DNA of 64,000 nucleotides from an uncultured Pseudomonadota bacterium (lineage in GTDB: Bacteria; Myxococcota_A; UBA796; SXON01). Positions 1-8,207 of this stretch are shown in pieces (the stretch's first letter is position 1; the number at the start of each line of letters is the position of its first letter). Location of the stretch: assembly GCA_903844155.1 (NCBI GenBank), contig CAIMSU010000113.1, positions 32,361 through 96,360 of the forward strand, read 5' to 3'. Both the position numbers and the translations under genes were made by a program. Under the pieces are notes generated by a model. That model was given only the letters and a program-made list of their open reading frames with translations, had not been told where the DNA came from and ran no database searches.

Positions 1-2
1 AC

Positions 3-200
3 CAGAAGGTACAATGGGCGTCCATGCGGCATGATCCCCGCAACACCGGGGATTACAACACGCCGATCGACGTCCAGGCCGGTCCGCCTGCGGGCCCTCC
101 CTCCGGTGGCGGCTGTTGCGGCGACAAGACCAACTCGTCCGCCGCGTTGTTGCTCCTCGCGCCCTTCGCGCTCCTGACCCGTCGCCGTCGCAAGGCCTGA
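3..200 (+). CDS. C-terminal fragment of a secreted protein with MYXO-CTERM-type tail (5' end outside window)
   Basis: An open frame enters from the left edge and stops at TGA 198-200, giving about 65 residues. The tail reads GGGCCGDK, then a hydrophobic stretch (ALLLLAPFALL), then TRRRRKA. That is the Cys / membrane helix / Arg-cluster plan of the MYXO-CTERM sorting signals of myxobacterial surface proteins, in which the Cys-containing motif is processed and the protein becomes anchored. Upstream is a WASMRHDPRNTG segment similar to the WPMFRHDxRxTG strings found in repeat-rich secreted proteins. The enzymatic or binding domain lies outside the window, so function is unknown. The gene ends 6 nt before tyrS. 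Confidence 0.7.
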   Translation, partial: QKVQWASMRHDPRNTGDYNTPIDVQAGPPAGPPSGGGCCGDKTNSSAALLLLAPFALLTRRRRKA

Positions 201-205
201 CACTC

Positions 206-1381
206 ATGCACGTCCTCGACCACCTCCACGCCCGCGGCTTCATCCACCAGGTCACCGACGAGCCGGCCCTCCGCGTCGCCATCGACACCGGCACGCTCCC
301 CGTCTACGTCGGCCTCGATCCCACCGCGAAGAGCTTGCACGCCGGCCATCTCCTCCCGCTGCTGTGCTTGCGTTGGCTGGCCGAGGCGGGCCTTGACCCC
401 ATCGTGATCATCGGCGGCGGCACGGCGTTGATCGGCGACCCGACCGGCAAGGACAAGACCCGCGACATGCTGACGGCAGAAGACATCGCCGCGAACAAGC
501 TTGGCTTGATCGCCCAGGCGCGCCTGTTCGCGCCCAACGCGCGGATCGTCGACAATGCGGACTGGCTGTGTGGGCTCGGCTATGTCAGCTTTCTGCGGGA
601 CATCGGCGTGCACTTCAGCGTGAACCGGATGCTGTCGGCAGAGACGTTCAAGCAGCGGCTGGAGCGCGAGCAGGGGCTGTCGTTCATCGAGTTCAACTAT
701 ACGTTGCTGCAAAGCTACGATTTCCTGGAGCTGTACCGTAGGCAGGGCTGCCGGCTGCAGATCGGTGGTCAGGACCAGTGGTTCAACATCATCTCCGGCT
801 GCGACTTGATTCGCCGCCTCGAAGGCGCCGAGACGTGGGGGCTCACCATCCCGTTGCTGCTGATGAGCGATGGCCGGAAGATGGGCAAGACCGCCGGCGG
901 TGCGTGGTGGCTGGATCCCGAGCTTTGCAGCCCGTATCACTACTTCCAGCACTGGCTGAACGTCGCGGACGAGGACGTCGAGAAGCTGCTGAAGCTCTAC
1001 AGCTACCTTGAGTTGGACGCCATCACCGTACTCATGGCAGACATCCGGGTGGCGAAGCGCCGGCTGGCGATCGAGGCGACGGCGGTGGTGCACGGGCGGG
1101 CGGCGGCGGAGGCTGCGGACGAGGCGGCGCGGGCGGCGTTCTCGGGCGGTCAGGCTGCGGACATGCCGACGATCACGGTGGCGACGGGGTCATCGGTGGT
1201 CGCTGCGCTGGTCGCGGCGGCGTTCGCGAAGTCCAACGGGGAGGCGCGGCGGCTCATCGAGGGCGGCGGCGTGAGGCTTGGCGACGAGGTCGTCGCGGAC
1301 GTAAAAGCCGTGCTTGAAGGCGACACGTTGCTGTGGGCTGGGAAGAAGCGCGCGGTGAAGGTCGTTGTCGCCCCCGGGTAG
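206..1381 (+). CDS. tyrS: Tyrosine--tRNA ligase
   Basis: Charges tRNA-Tyr with tyrosine in the cytoplasm. The 391-residue product carries the class I signatures: LHAGHLLP (HIGH box) near residue 45, the GDPTGK segment near 82, the tyrosine-pocket segments YTLLQSYDF and GGQDQWFNI, and KMGKT (KMSKS box) near 230. A C-terminal S4 RNA-binding domain follows (SNGEARRLIEGGGVRLGDE). Length is normal for the family. I chose ATG 206; an upstream ATG at 116 in the same frame would add 30 residues that overlap the preceding gene and do not look like TyrRS. The stop overlaps the next gene by 17 nt. Confidence 0.95.
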   Translation: MHVLDHLHARGFIHQVTDEPALRVAIDTGTLPVYVGLDPTAKSLHAGHLLPLLCLRWLAEAGLDPIVIIGGGTALIGDPTGKDKTRDMLTAEDIAANKLGLIAQARLFAPNARIVDNADWLCGLGYVSFLRDIGVHFSVNRMLSAETFKQRLEREQGLSFIEFNYTLLQSYDFLELYRRQGCRLQIGGQDQWFNIISGCDLIRRLEGAETWGLTIPLLLMSDGRKMGKTAGGAWWLDPELCSPYHYFQHWLNVADEDVEKLLKLYSYLELDAITVLMADIRVAKRRLAIEATAVVHGRAAAEAADEAARAAFSGGQAADMPTITVATGSSVVAALVAAAFAKSNGEARRLIEGGGVRLGDEVVADVKAVLEGDTLLWAGKKRAVKVVVAPG

Positions 1382-2093
1382 GCGCGAGGACGCGCTTTTT
1401 GAGTGGATCGGCAAGGTGAACGGCCCGATCTGGGGCGACGTGCTGGACGCCGGAACGGGCGCGCACTCGCTCGGTTGGCTGGCGACGCTGCCGACCCGTT
1501 CGCTGACGGCCGTCACGGTCGAGGACTGGCGGCTGGGCGAGCTACCGACCATCGCCCCTCGCGCGCGTATTGTCCGCGGGCGGTGGACGGACCCGACCCT
1601 GCTCCACGACGAGACCTTCGATCAGGTGCTCGTGGACTACGTGATCGGCGCCATCGACGGTCACGAGCCCTACTTCCAGTACGACTACCTCGCACGCCTG
1701 CGGCCGCATTGCCGCGGGGCCGTCTACCTGGTTGGCCTCGAACCCCCGCCGCGCGACGGCTCCCTGCTCGACCAGGTCTGCCGCGTGCGGGACGCCTGCA
1801 TCCTGCTCGGCGGGCATCGGATGTACCGGGAATATCCGTGTGAATTGGTGCGGCGATGGCTGGAGGCGGCGGGCATGCACGTCACCGACGTGCGGGTGTT
1901 CCCGAACCGCATCGGCGCTCGGTTCGTGAACGGCCAGCTTGACGTCGCCAAGCGAAAACTACCGTTGTTCACGGATCAGGCGCTCGCACGAGCGATGGAG
2001 GGGCAGATCGAGTCGCTCCGCGCCTCAGCCCTCGCGCAGGGCGAACGGACCTGGGGCGCGGACTACGTGATCGCGGCCACCGTCACGCCCTGA
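1365..2093 (+). CDS. Class I SAM-dependent methyltransferase-like protein
   Basis: The 242-residue product has a Rossmann methyltransferase signature near its N-terminus: VLDAGTGAHSLGW fits motif I, followed by an acidic strand end (TVED) and a DQVLVDYVIG segment where motif IV would be. It resembles spermine/spermidine synthase-like methyltransferases in length and order, but the substrate cannot be read from the sequence. The TTG start at 1365 lies inside the end of tyrS; a GTG at 1413 is an alternative. The overlap suggests co-transcription with tyrS. A strong palindrome follows the stop at once and may terminate the transcript. Confidence 0.6.
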   Translation: MSPPGRREDALFEWIGKVNGPIWGDVLDAGTGAHSLGWLATLPTRSLTAVTVEDWRLGELPTIAPRARIVRGRWTDPTLLHDETFDQVLVDYVIGAIDGHEPYFQYDYLARLRPHCRGAVYLVGLEPPPRDGSLLDQVCRVRDACILLGGHRMYREYPCELVRRWLEAAGMHVTDVRVFPNRIGARFVNGQLDVAKRKLPLFTDQALARAMEGQIESLRASALAQGERTWGADYVIAATVTP

Positions 2094-2095
2094 TC

Positions 2096-2155
2096 TATCA
2101 AAACCGACGACGTCAGTTTTCGTACGTATCAAAAGTGACGTCGTCGGTTTTGATA
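2096..2155. repeat. 20-bp perfect inverted repeat with 20-nt loop between convergent genes; dispersed palindromic element
   Basis: Left arm TATCAAAACCGACGACGTCA (2096-2115) is exactly complementary to 2136-2155; the loop is 2116-2135. It fills the gap between two convergent genes, so it could work as a bidirectional terminator. The right half, read on the minus strand, matches a segment at 59304-59338 inside the Pfa gene (core CGACGACGTCA flanked by TATCAAA and TTTTGATAC). This is therefore a repeated element and not a simple terminator. It is much more AT-rich at its ends than its surroundings. Confidence 0.75.
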
Positions 2156-2164
2156 CATTGGGGC

Positions 2165-2725
2165 TCAACGCGGGGAGAGGGCCAGGTTTGCGGTGACGGC
2201 GGCGAGGATGTCGACGGGGTCAGCGAGACCGCCAACGCCAACGTCACCGCACGCGAGACGCTTCTCGGTTGGCGCGATGAGCGTGTAACGGCCGAGGTCT
2301 TCGAGCCAGCGCAGGTTCCGGATCACGACCGGGTTCAGCCACATCTCCGTGTTCATCGCCGGCGCGAGCACGCAGGCCTTGCCGCGCGGGAGCGCCATGA
2401 GCGTGGTCGTCAGCAGGTCGTCCGCAAGGCCGCACGCGAGTTTTCCAAGGACGTTCGCCGACATCGGCGCCACGACCGCAACGCCCGCCCACTTCGCGAG
2501 CAGGATGTGCGCCATCGCGTCCGCGAACGTGTCGAGGTGGACATTCCGGCCGGTCAACCCCGCGAATGTTAGGGGACCTACAAACTTCGTCGCGTTCGCG
2601 GTCATCACCACCTCGACCTCCCAGCCCGCCTTCACCGCGAGGGACGTCAATTCACAGGCCTTGTACGCCGCGATCCCGCCCGTCACCCCAAGGAGCAGGC
2701 GCGGCGGTGCTGCGTCACTGCTCAT
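2165..2725 (-). CDS. coaC: Phosphopantothenoylcysteine decarboxylase-type flavoprotein (CoaC domain only)
   Basis: FMN-dependent flavoprotein of the HFCD family, which decarboxylates 4-phosphopantothenoylcysteine in CoA synthesis. The 186 residues show GVTGGIAAYK at the N-terminus, the active-site His in AHILLAKWA, the VVAPMSANVLGKLA FMN-binding loop, the PAMNTEMW substrate motif and the ACGDVGVGG flap segment. Most bacteria carry a CoaBC fusion of about 400 residues. Here the CoaB (synthetase) half is absent and no separate coaB is seen in the window. The other reading is an EpiD-like peptide decarboxylase, but no precursor peptide is nearby. The start overlaps the end of the upstream lipoprotein by 11 nt, so the two are probably co-transcribed. 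Confidence 0.85.
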   Translation of the reverse strand: MSSDAAPPRLLLGVTGGIAAYKACELTSLAVKAGWEVEVVMTANATKFVGPLTFAGLTGRNVHLDTFADAMAHILLAKWAGVAVVAPMSANVLGKLACGLADDLLTTTLMALPRGKACVLAPAMNTEMWLNPVVIRNLRWLEDLGRYTLIAPTEKRLACGDVGVGGLADPVDILAAVTANLALSPR

Positions 2726-4571
2726 CGAGCACCGGCTGCCCGCTGAGCAGGGTCGTGAGGTAGTCCCGGTAGAAATGCTGGGCCGTCGTGTTCTCGTACA
2801 CAGCGAAGTGGCCGTCGTCGGGGAATTGGGCGACCCCGGAGGTCACGGTCGTACCGTCCCACGCCGTCGCGTCGTTCTCGACGGGGAAGCCCAGCGGTGA
2901 GAGGCCGCGGAGATCCATCGCGACCGGATCGGTCGCCGCAACGCCGACGATCGGCATGCGCCCGGCGGCAGCCATCGCCTCCGTCGTCACGGACGGCGTT
3001 TCGGTGTCGAGCAGCCCCTCCGTCAGCTCCATCTGCATCGGCGTTGCGTTGGTTCGCGCGAGCCAATCGCCCTGCTCGGCGTACCAGTAGGGCGAGTAGT
3101 TCACCGGGTCCGTCACATCCGCCAGCGTTTGGATGAGCGCGAGCACGGGGTGGAAGGCGGTGAGCGTTTCACCAGGTTGGAACGCCAGTAGCTCGGTAAG
3201 CGTCGCAGCGATGTCGACCGGGTCCTTGCGGAGCAGGAGTGTCAGGGTCAAGCCGCCGCCCGCGCCCGAAAGCCCGCTGCCGACCAGATCGCCGGAGAAG
3301 AACGGCGAGGCGAGCGCGCCGACCAGCCCGCCCTGCGAGTGCCCGAAGAACGCGACCCGCGACGGATCGAGGTTGAACGTGGCGCCCTGGTAGGTGAAGT
3401 GGGGTGCGGCCTGCGTGAGCGCGCGCGCGAGGTAGATCTGGTCGAGCGCCCCCTGCCGGAACGTCGAGCGGCCCGCCGCCGGATTGTAGAAGTTGAAGCT
3501 GTCGAGATCCACGTTGGTGTCGGGCGTTCCGCGGTCGCCCTGCAGCGGCTGACTCACCCCGAACATCGCGACGCCTTCGTGCGACATCACCAGGCCCTCG
3601 TCCGTCGAATTACCAGAGCAGAAGCTGAAATTGTCGCCGCCAGTCCCGTGGCTGTAGAGCACCAGCGGCCAGCCGCCAGCGGGCTCGGAGCCGCGCGGAA
3701 TGGTGAGCGAGAACTCCACGCGTTCCCACTGGTAGATCTCGGGATTGTCGGTGGCGTCAAAGGCAAAACCGCCGGTCCCGACCTCGTGGTACGGCCTGGC
3801 GCCCTGCTGCCAGACGGGCAGGAGCACGTGGCCGACATACACCTTGTAGTAGCCATAATCGGCCCAGAACGTCAGCTCCTGGTCGAGTGTGGGGATGTTG
3901 AGGGTGTCGTGGATCTCCCGCGCGATGCGCGCGGTCTCGTGCAGGGGATCCTGGGTCGTGAAGGTGACGGCAAACGATACGATCGAGGGGTCGATGTGCC
4001 TGGAAACCAGCGTACTCTCAAGGTTCTGCATCCCCGCGGTGCTCCAGTCCAGCGGCTGCGGGGCGACGAGCGGGGATTTGAACACGAGCGCGTAGGTGGT
4101 CGCCGGCTGCAGCGGGAACCCGAACACGGGGGCAGTGGCGAGCAGGCGGTCGGGCTGCCAATTCGTCTGGTCCTGCGTCCATTCAAAGTCGATGGGAATC
4201 TTCTCGCCCCGATGCGGGCTGCCGATGCTGACGTCCATCAGGTAGGCGGGGCTGGACGCGAGCAGGGAGTCGGCAGGGGAGGGCAGCAACGACTGGTCGA
4301 TGTCGTCGTTGAAACGGACGTAGATCGGGCTGTTGCTGCCAAAACCGTCGACGTCCGAGATGGCGTTGAGGTAGTTGTCGACGATGGGGTAGAGCCCCTG
4401 GTGCGGAAACCCGGTCACGTCCGGGTGGCCGTCGACAACGCGGCTGTCCGAGGGCCAGGGGCTGTCGAAGAAGTCCGGCCCGCTGGTCATCGGCGAGGCG
4501 CCCGCAAGCTTCGGCGCGGTGCACGCCAGGACGCCGAGGGCAGCGAGCGTCGACATCGGCGGGAGAAGCAT
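2715..4571 (-). CDS. Lipoprotein alpha/beta hydrolase (lipase/esterase-like)
   Basis: I place the start at ATG 4571, giving 618 residues beginning MLLPPMSTLAALGVLAC, a short signal peptide with lipobox; a longer frame to 4739 adds 56 implausible residues. The N-terminal half is a beta-rich domain like that preceding the catalytic domain in bacterial virulence-factor lipases. The C-terminal half has a SHGTGG oxyanion-type motif, the nucleophile elbow GHSQGG, and a late DDGHF that could supply the catalytic His. Likely exported and anchored to the outer membrane, acting on an ester substrate that cannot be named from sequence. Shares an 11-nt overlap with coaC. Confidence 0.7.
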   Translation of the reverse strand: MLLPPMSTLAALGVLACTAPKLAGASPMTSGPDFFDSPWPSDSRVVDGHPDVTGFPHQGLYPIVDNYLNAISDVDGFGSNSPIYVRFNDDIDQSLLPSPADSLLASSPAYLMDVSIGSPHRGEKIPIDFEWTQDQTNWQPDRLLATAPVFGFPLQPATTYALVFKSPLVAPQPLDWSTAGMQNLESTLVSRHIDPSIVSFAVTFTTQDPLHETARIAREIHDTLNIPTLDQELTFWADYGYYKVYVGHVLLPVWQQGARPYHEVGTGGFAFDATDNPEIYQWERVEFSLTIPRGSEPAGGWPLVLYSHGTGGDNFSFCSGNSTDEGLVMSHEGVAMFGVSQPLQGDRGTPDTNVDLDSFNFYNPAAGRSTFRQGALDQIYLARALTQAAPHFTYQGATFNLDPSRVAFFGHSQGGLVGALASPFFSGDLVGSGLSGAGGGLTLTLLLRKDPVDIAATLTELLAFQPGETLTAFHPVLALIQTLADVTDPVNYSPYWYAEQGDWLARTNATPMQMELTEGLLDTETPSVTTEAMAAAGRMPIVGVAATDPVAMDLRGLSPLGFPVENDATAWDGTTVTSGVAQFPDDGHFAVYENTTAQHFYRDYLTTLLSGQPVLDEQ

Positions 4572-4827
4572 GCCATCCCCATATCGCGGCCGCCGATCCC
4601 AGCGCTCGGCACACCTCGCGCCAGCCTCGGCGTTGAGTTTTCGGCGTTCCAAGGCCACGTTCGCCGCCAGCCGCCGAGTACGGCAGCCGGCACCGAACGT
4701 GCGGGGAACGCCGCGCGGGGGGCCAATCCGACCAGCCATCGCCGCAATTTCAGGTGGATGCGAACGCTATGTTTGCCGAGCGCACGGATTGGCCCCCGGC
4801 AGGTTCCCGACAGCACGGGGGATCTGG

Positions 4828-4835
4828 TATAGACT
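4828..4835 (+). promoter_or_regulatory. Candidate -10 element (TATAGACT), near-leaderless start
   Basis: The 273-bp divergent gap 4572-4844 separates the lipoprotein hydrolase from the aminotransferase-like gene. TATAGACT lies just 9 nt before the ATG at 4845, which would give a leaderless or nearly leaderless mRNA; no Shine-Dalgarno sequence is visible. A convincing -35 box is not seen. Nothing else recognisable was found in the gap. Confidence 0.35.
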
Positions 4836-4844
4836 CAACCGCAC

Positions 4845-6071
4845 ATGGCTCCTGTTCCCCGGCTCTCGCCCCGCTACTACCGGGTTCGACCGTCCACGGC
4901 GTCGGAGCTGGCGCGAGAGGGGCGGGCCTACGCGCAGCTCGGGCGGCAGGTGATCAACCTTCAGGGCGGGCATCTCCCCGGCGAGATGGACCACGGGCTG
5001 CGTCAGGTTGGCGCCGACGCGTGGCGCGAGGGCGCGATCGGGTACACGGAGGGCAACGGGCTGCCGGACCTGCGCGACGCCGTGATCGACTGGCTGGAGC
5101 TCCGCGACGTGCGCTCCGCCGAAAATGTGCTGATCGCTGCGGGCTCCCGGTCGGCGCTCTCCGCCGTCCTCGCAGTCATCACCAGCCCAGGTGACGTCGT
5201 GCTGGTCGACGGCGCGGCCTGGGTCGTGTTCCACCCGCTCGTCAGCGTGGCTGGGGCGACGCCCGTGCCGATCCTGCCAGCGCAGGGCTCCAACGCGGAC
5301 CCCGGCAGCCGCCACTTCAAGCTCACCGCCGTCGACGTCCGCACACAGCTCCAGCTCATGCCCAGCGCCCGGGCTGTGCTCATGGCGAACCCCGTCAACC
5401 CGACCGCCCAGCTCTACACGGCCGAGGAGATCGTCGCGATCATCGAGGTCTGCGCTCAGGCAGGCGCCGTCTGCATCATCGACCGCCTGTACGGCAAGCT
5501 CATCTACGACGGCGTGCGCTATCCCTACCTGCCGGCGACGCCCGCTGTGCGCGACCACTGTGTGTTGATTGACGGCGTCTCCCGAGCATTTCGGGGGTCG
5601 GGTGGGCTGCGGGTGGGCTGGGCGTGCGGCCCGTTTGACATCATCGAGGCGGCCGGTCGCGTGCAGATGTTTGGGATGGGCCCCGCACACCGCGTTGACC
5701 AGCTCGTGGCGCTCGCCGCCATCACCCGCCCCTACGACATCGGTCTCATCGAAGAATTACAGGGCTTGCGCGACCTTTTGTTCGATTCCGCGCGCGCCGT
5801 TCCCGACCTCGTCGCCTGGCCCGTCGCCGGCACGATGTACTGCATGCTCGATGTCCGGAAGTTCCGCGGGCGGACGGACGCGAGCTCATGGGTGGTCGAT
5901 ACTTCGGCGGAGTTCGCCGACTATCTCCTGACCGATGGGGGCGTGTTGGTTGCGCCGGGAGACATCGTCGGCCAGGAGGGCTTCATCCGGGTGGCGTTCA
6001 GCCGGGCGTCGCAAGACGTGACCGCGGGGATGGCGCGGATCGCGTTGTCCCTGGGTAGACTGAAGGCCTGA
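4845..6071 (+). CDS. Class I/II aminotransferase-fold protein lacking the PLP lysine
   Basis: 408 residues with the fold-type I aminotransferase layout: GYTEGNGLPDLRDAV near the N-terminus, NPVNPTAQL (usual NPxNPTG), DRLYGKL where the PLP-binding D-x-x-Y lies, and a late FIRVAFS arginine. The Schiff-base motif, normally S-K followed by G-x-R-x-G, reads GVSRAFRGSGGLRVGW, so the catalytic lysine is replaced by arginine (codon CGA near 5584) with no lysine close by. Normal transamination is therefore unlikely. It may be a pseudoenzyme, a binding or regulatory protein, or may use another chemistry. Its stop overlaps the ATG of the small lipoprotein gene downstream. Confidence 0.75.
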   Translation: MAPVPRLSPRYYRVRPSTASELAREGRAYAQLGRQVINLQGGHLPGEMDHGLRQVGADAWREGAIGYTEGNGLPDLRDAVIDWLELRDVRSAENVLIAAGSRSALSAVLAVITSPGDVVLVDGAAWVVFHPLVSVAGATPVPILPAQGSNADPGSRHFKLTAVDVRTQLQLMPSARAVLMANPVNPTAQLYTAEEIVAIIEVCAQAGAVCIIDRLYGKLIYDGVRYPYLPATPAVRDHCVLIDGVSRAFRGSGGLRVGWACGPFDIIEAAGRVQMFGMGPAHRVDQLVALAAITRPYDIGLIEELQGLRDLLFDSARAVPDLVAWPVAGTMYCMLDVRKFRGRTDASSWVVDTSAEFADYLLTDGGVLVAPGDIVGQEGFIRVAFSRASQDVTAGMARIALSLGRLKA

Positions 6072-6295
6072 TGCTGATCCTCCTCCTCGCCGGCTGCCCC
6101 AGCTTCTCGGAGTTCGGTCGCGTCGACACCGTCGGCTCGTTCGTCGATACCTCCAGCACCTCCGACAACGACCAGGACGGCTACTCGCCCCGACAGGGCG
6201 ACTGCGACGACGGGGACGCCAGCATCAACCCCGGCGCCACCGAGACCGTCAACGACGGCGTCGACTCGAACTGCGACGGAGAGGACGACACCTGA
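6071..6295 (+). CDS. Small lipoprotein with one MopE-type metal-binding motif
   Basis: 74 residues. A minimal signal peptide ends in the lipobox LLAGC, so the mature protein is about 66 residues. It contains one putative metal-binding repeat: NDQDGYSPRQGDCDD, then INPGATE, then DGVDSNCDG. These Asp-rich repeats occur in tandem in MopE-like myxobacterial surface proteins and probably bind Ca2+ or other metals. The ATG shares one base with the stop of the aminotransferase-like gene (TGATG), which suggests translational coupling. A longer relative closes the window at 61280. Confidence 0.7.
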   Translation: MLILLLAGCPSFSEFGRVDTVGSFVDTSSTSDNDQDGYSPRQGDCDDGDASINPGATETVNDGVDSNCDGEDDT

Positions 6296-6302
6296 TCAGG
6301 TG
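6289..6302. terminator. 14-bp palindrome across two convergent stop codons
   Basis: CACCTGATCAGGTG is a perfect palindrome containing the stop codons of both the small lipoprotein (TGA 6293-6295) and purC (complement of 6296-6298). There is no space between the two genes, so termination would have to occur within it or inside the genes. No U-tract follows, so this is a weak terminator call. Confidence 0.3.
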
Positions 6303-7051
6303 AGCCTGGCGCCGAAAACCCGCGCGTAGAGCTCCTTGTAGGTCTCCGACAGGTCCCCGAGGTCACGCCGGAACACGTCCTTGTCGAGCTTCCGGCCCGT
6401 GCCGCGCTCCCAGAGGCGCGAGCCGTCGGGGGTGATCTCGTCGGCGAGCACGACGGAAGTGGCGCCAGAAACGTCCCCGGGGAGACGGCCGAACTCCAGC
6501 TTGAAATCGACGAGATCGATGTTCAGCCCACCCCAGAATTCAAGCAGCACGTCGTTCACACGCAACGCGTACTCGCGCATGGCCTGCATCTCCCAGGCGC
6601 GCGCCCAGCCGAGCAGCACTGCTGTCTCCTCGTTGATCTGCGGGTCGTTCAGGCTGTCCGACTTGTAGAAATGCTCGATCAACGGCGCCTTGAGCCGTGC
6701 GCCCTCCGCCAGGCCGAGCTTCTTCGCCAGGCCCCCGGCGATGACGTTGCGCACCACCACCTCGACCGGGATGATCGCCACGCGCTTGCAGAGCTGGTCG
6801 CGGTCCCCGACCATTCGCTCAAACGCCGTCGGCACGCCGGCGGACGCCATCTTCTCCATGAAAAAGGCGCTGATTCGCGCGTTGATGACACCCTTCTGGT
6901 CGATCTGCGCCTTCTTCACGCCGTTGAACGCGGTCGCGCCGTCGGTGTAGTGCATCAGGATCCGGCTCGGGTCCTCCGTCGCGTAGACGTCCTTGGCCTT
7001 GCCGCTGTAGAGGAGGACGCCGCGCGTCGGGGTGGCTGGGCTGGTCGACAT
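6296..7051 (-). CDS. purC: Phosphoribosylaminoimidazole-succinocarboxamide synthase
   Basis: SAICAR synthase of de novo purine synthesis; joins aspartate to CAIR using ATP. 251 residues starting at ATG 7051, preceded by GGAGAG. Family landmarks are LLYSGKAKDVY (ATP loop), DGATAFNGVKK, IPVEVVVRNVIAGG, and SDSLNDPQIN with the catalytic SxxDPx segment. Length matches single-domain bacterial PurC. A frame extension to 7081 has no support. The lipoprotein gene upstream on the same strand ends 33 nt before, so the two may share a transcript. Confidence 0.95.
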   Translation of the reverse strand: MSTSPATPTRGVLLYSGKAKDVYATEDPSRILMHYTDGATAFNGVKKAQIDQKGVINARISAFFMEKMASAGVPTAFERMVGDRDQLCKRVAIIPVEVVVRNVIAGGLAKKLGLAEGARLKAPLIEHFYKSDSLNDPQINEETAVLLGWARAWEMQAMREYALRVNDVLLEFWGGLNIDLVDFKLEFGRLPGDVSGATSVVLADEITPDGSRLWERGTGRKLDKDVFRRDLGDLSETYKELYARVFGARLT

Positions 7052-7084
7052 GGGCTCTCCGGGGGAGGCGGCGGATATCAAGGA

Positions 7085-8164
7085 TCAGGGGGACGGGAGG
7101 GTGATGGTCGCGGCGCCGACGTCGTGCGTGCCCTCCGCGGTTGCCGTCGCCGTGGTTGCGCCCCGCACGCCGATGCGCGTGTAGTCGGCGGCAAAGCTCG
7201 CGGCTTCGTCGCCGTACTCGATGAGCGAGCTGTTCGTGATCTGCGCGGTCGTCGATCCGGACCATGTGCCTTTCCCGTCGTCTGAGCCCGTCAATTCGAC
7301 GCCGTAGCTGCGGAGGTAGTCGCCGGTGCTGCTCCCATCCACATCCGTGAACATGGCTTGCAAGTCAAACCCGGTGCCGCCGACCACGCCGTTCTTGTTG
7401 CCGTGTGCCTGTGCATCGCCGACGATGGAAAAGGGCGTCGTCATCGGGTCCTGCTGCGTGAATGGCGGGTTCCAGGGATAGTCGACGTTGCCGCTCACGA
7501 CAGCACCCTGCGCATCGCCCTGGAAGCACACGAAGAGCACGTCGGCCGAAACCCCAGTTTGCGCGAACGGAATGGCCGCGTTCATGTCCGCACGATCCTG
7601 CGGCGCCCAACGAACCGTCGCCTTCACGTCCACCGAGAGCATGCCGCCGGAGAGCCTCGGCCCGCCCAGCGCCCACGCGAAACCGTTGGACGTATACCCG
7701 AGCGAAGGGTCGTAATCCGCCGGATAGTCGGCGCTCTGCGGCACGCCGGTGTCGATGCCGAACCCGTTCAGGTACACGGCCATCTGATCCCCGCACCCAT
7801 CCGGAGCGGCGGTGGTGAGCGTTGACGTTCCGGAGGCGTCTGGCCCGATGGTCCAGGTGCCCTGTGCCTCCGCGAAAGCAGCGCCGGGAATGCCGATGTC
7901 AGCGTACTCAAGGCGGTAGTGCGGGACGTCGGTCCCCTCGCTCCCCGTGGTGAAGCTTCCACCGATGAGACCCAATGAGGCCGTGCTGTCCTGGTTCACC
8001 TGCACCTGCAGGAGCGAGATGCGGTGCGAGAGGGACTCCCACTCGTACTCCCAGCCCTGGAGGACGAGGGCGTGGACGGTCTCGGGCTGGGCGCAACCGG
8101 TGAGGATGAGGAGCAGCATCGTGGCCGATACTAACCCGACAGGTGCCGTGCCCCGAATTGTCAC
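7085..8164 (-). CDS. Lipoprotein of unknown function
   Basis: 359 residues from GTG 8164. The N-terminus has one Arg, a hydrophobic stretch and the lipobox LILTGC, so it is probably exported and lipidated; ATG 8119 would give a very short signal peptide. The mature part is rich in Gly, Thr, Asp and aromatic residues and looks beta-rich, with few cysteines (DGCGDQ, FVCFQG). I recognise no domain. Such lineage-specific lipoproteins are frequent across this window. Located upstream of purC on the same strand. Confidence 0.6.
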   Translation of the reverse strand: MTIRGTAPVGLVSATMLLLILTGCAQPETVHALVLQGWEYEWESLSHRISLLQVQVNQDSTASLGLIGGSFTTGSEGTDVPHYRLEYADIGIPGAAFAEAQGTWTIGPDASGTSTLTTAAPDGCGDQMAVYLNGFGIDTGVPQSADYPADYDPSLGYTSNGFAWALGGPRLSGGMLSVDVKATVRWAPQDRADMNAAIPFAQTGVSADVLFVCFQGDAQGAVVSGNVDYPWNPPFTQQDPMTTPFSIVGDAQAHGNKNGVVGGTGFDLQAMFTDVDGSSTGDYLRSYGVELTGSDDGKGTWSGSTTAQITNSSLIEYGDEAASFAADYTRIGVRGATTATATAEGTHDVGAATITLPSP

Positions 8165-8207
8165 CCGGCCGGACGTCCGCCGGTCGGCGGGCTAAGAGGC
8201 GGCAAGA

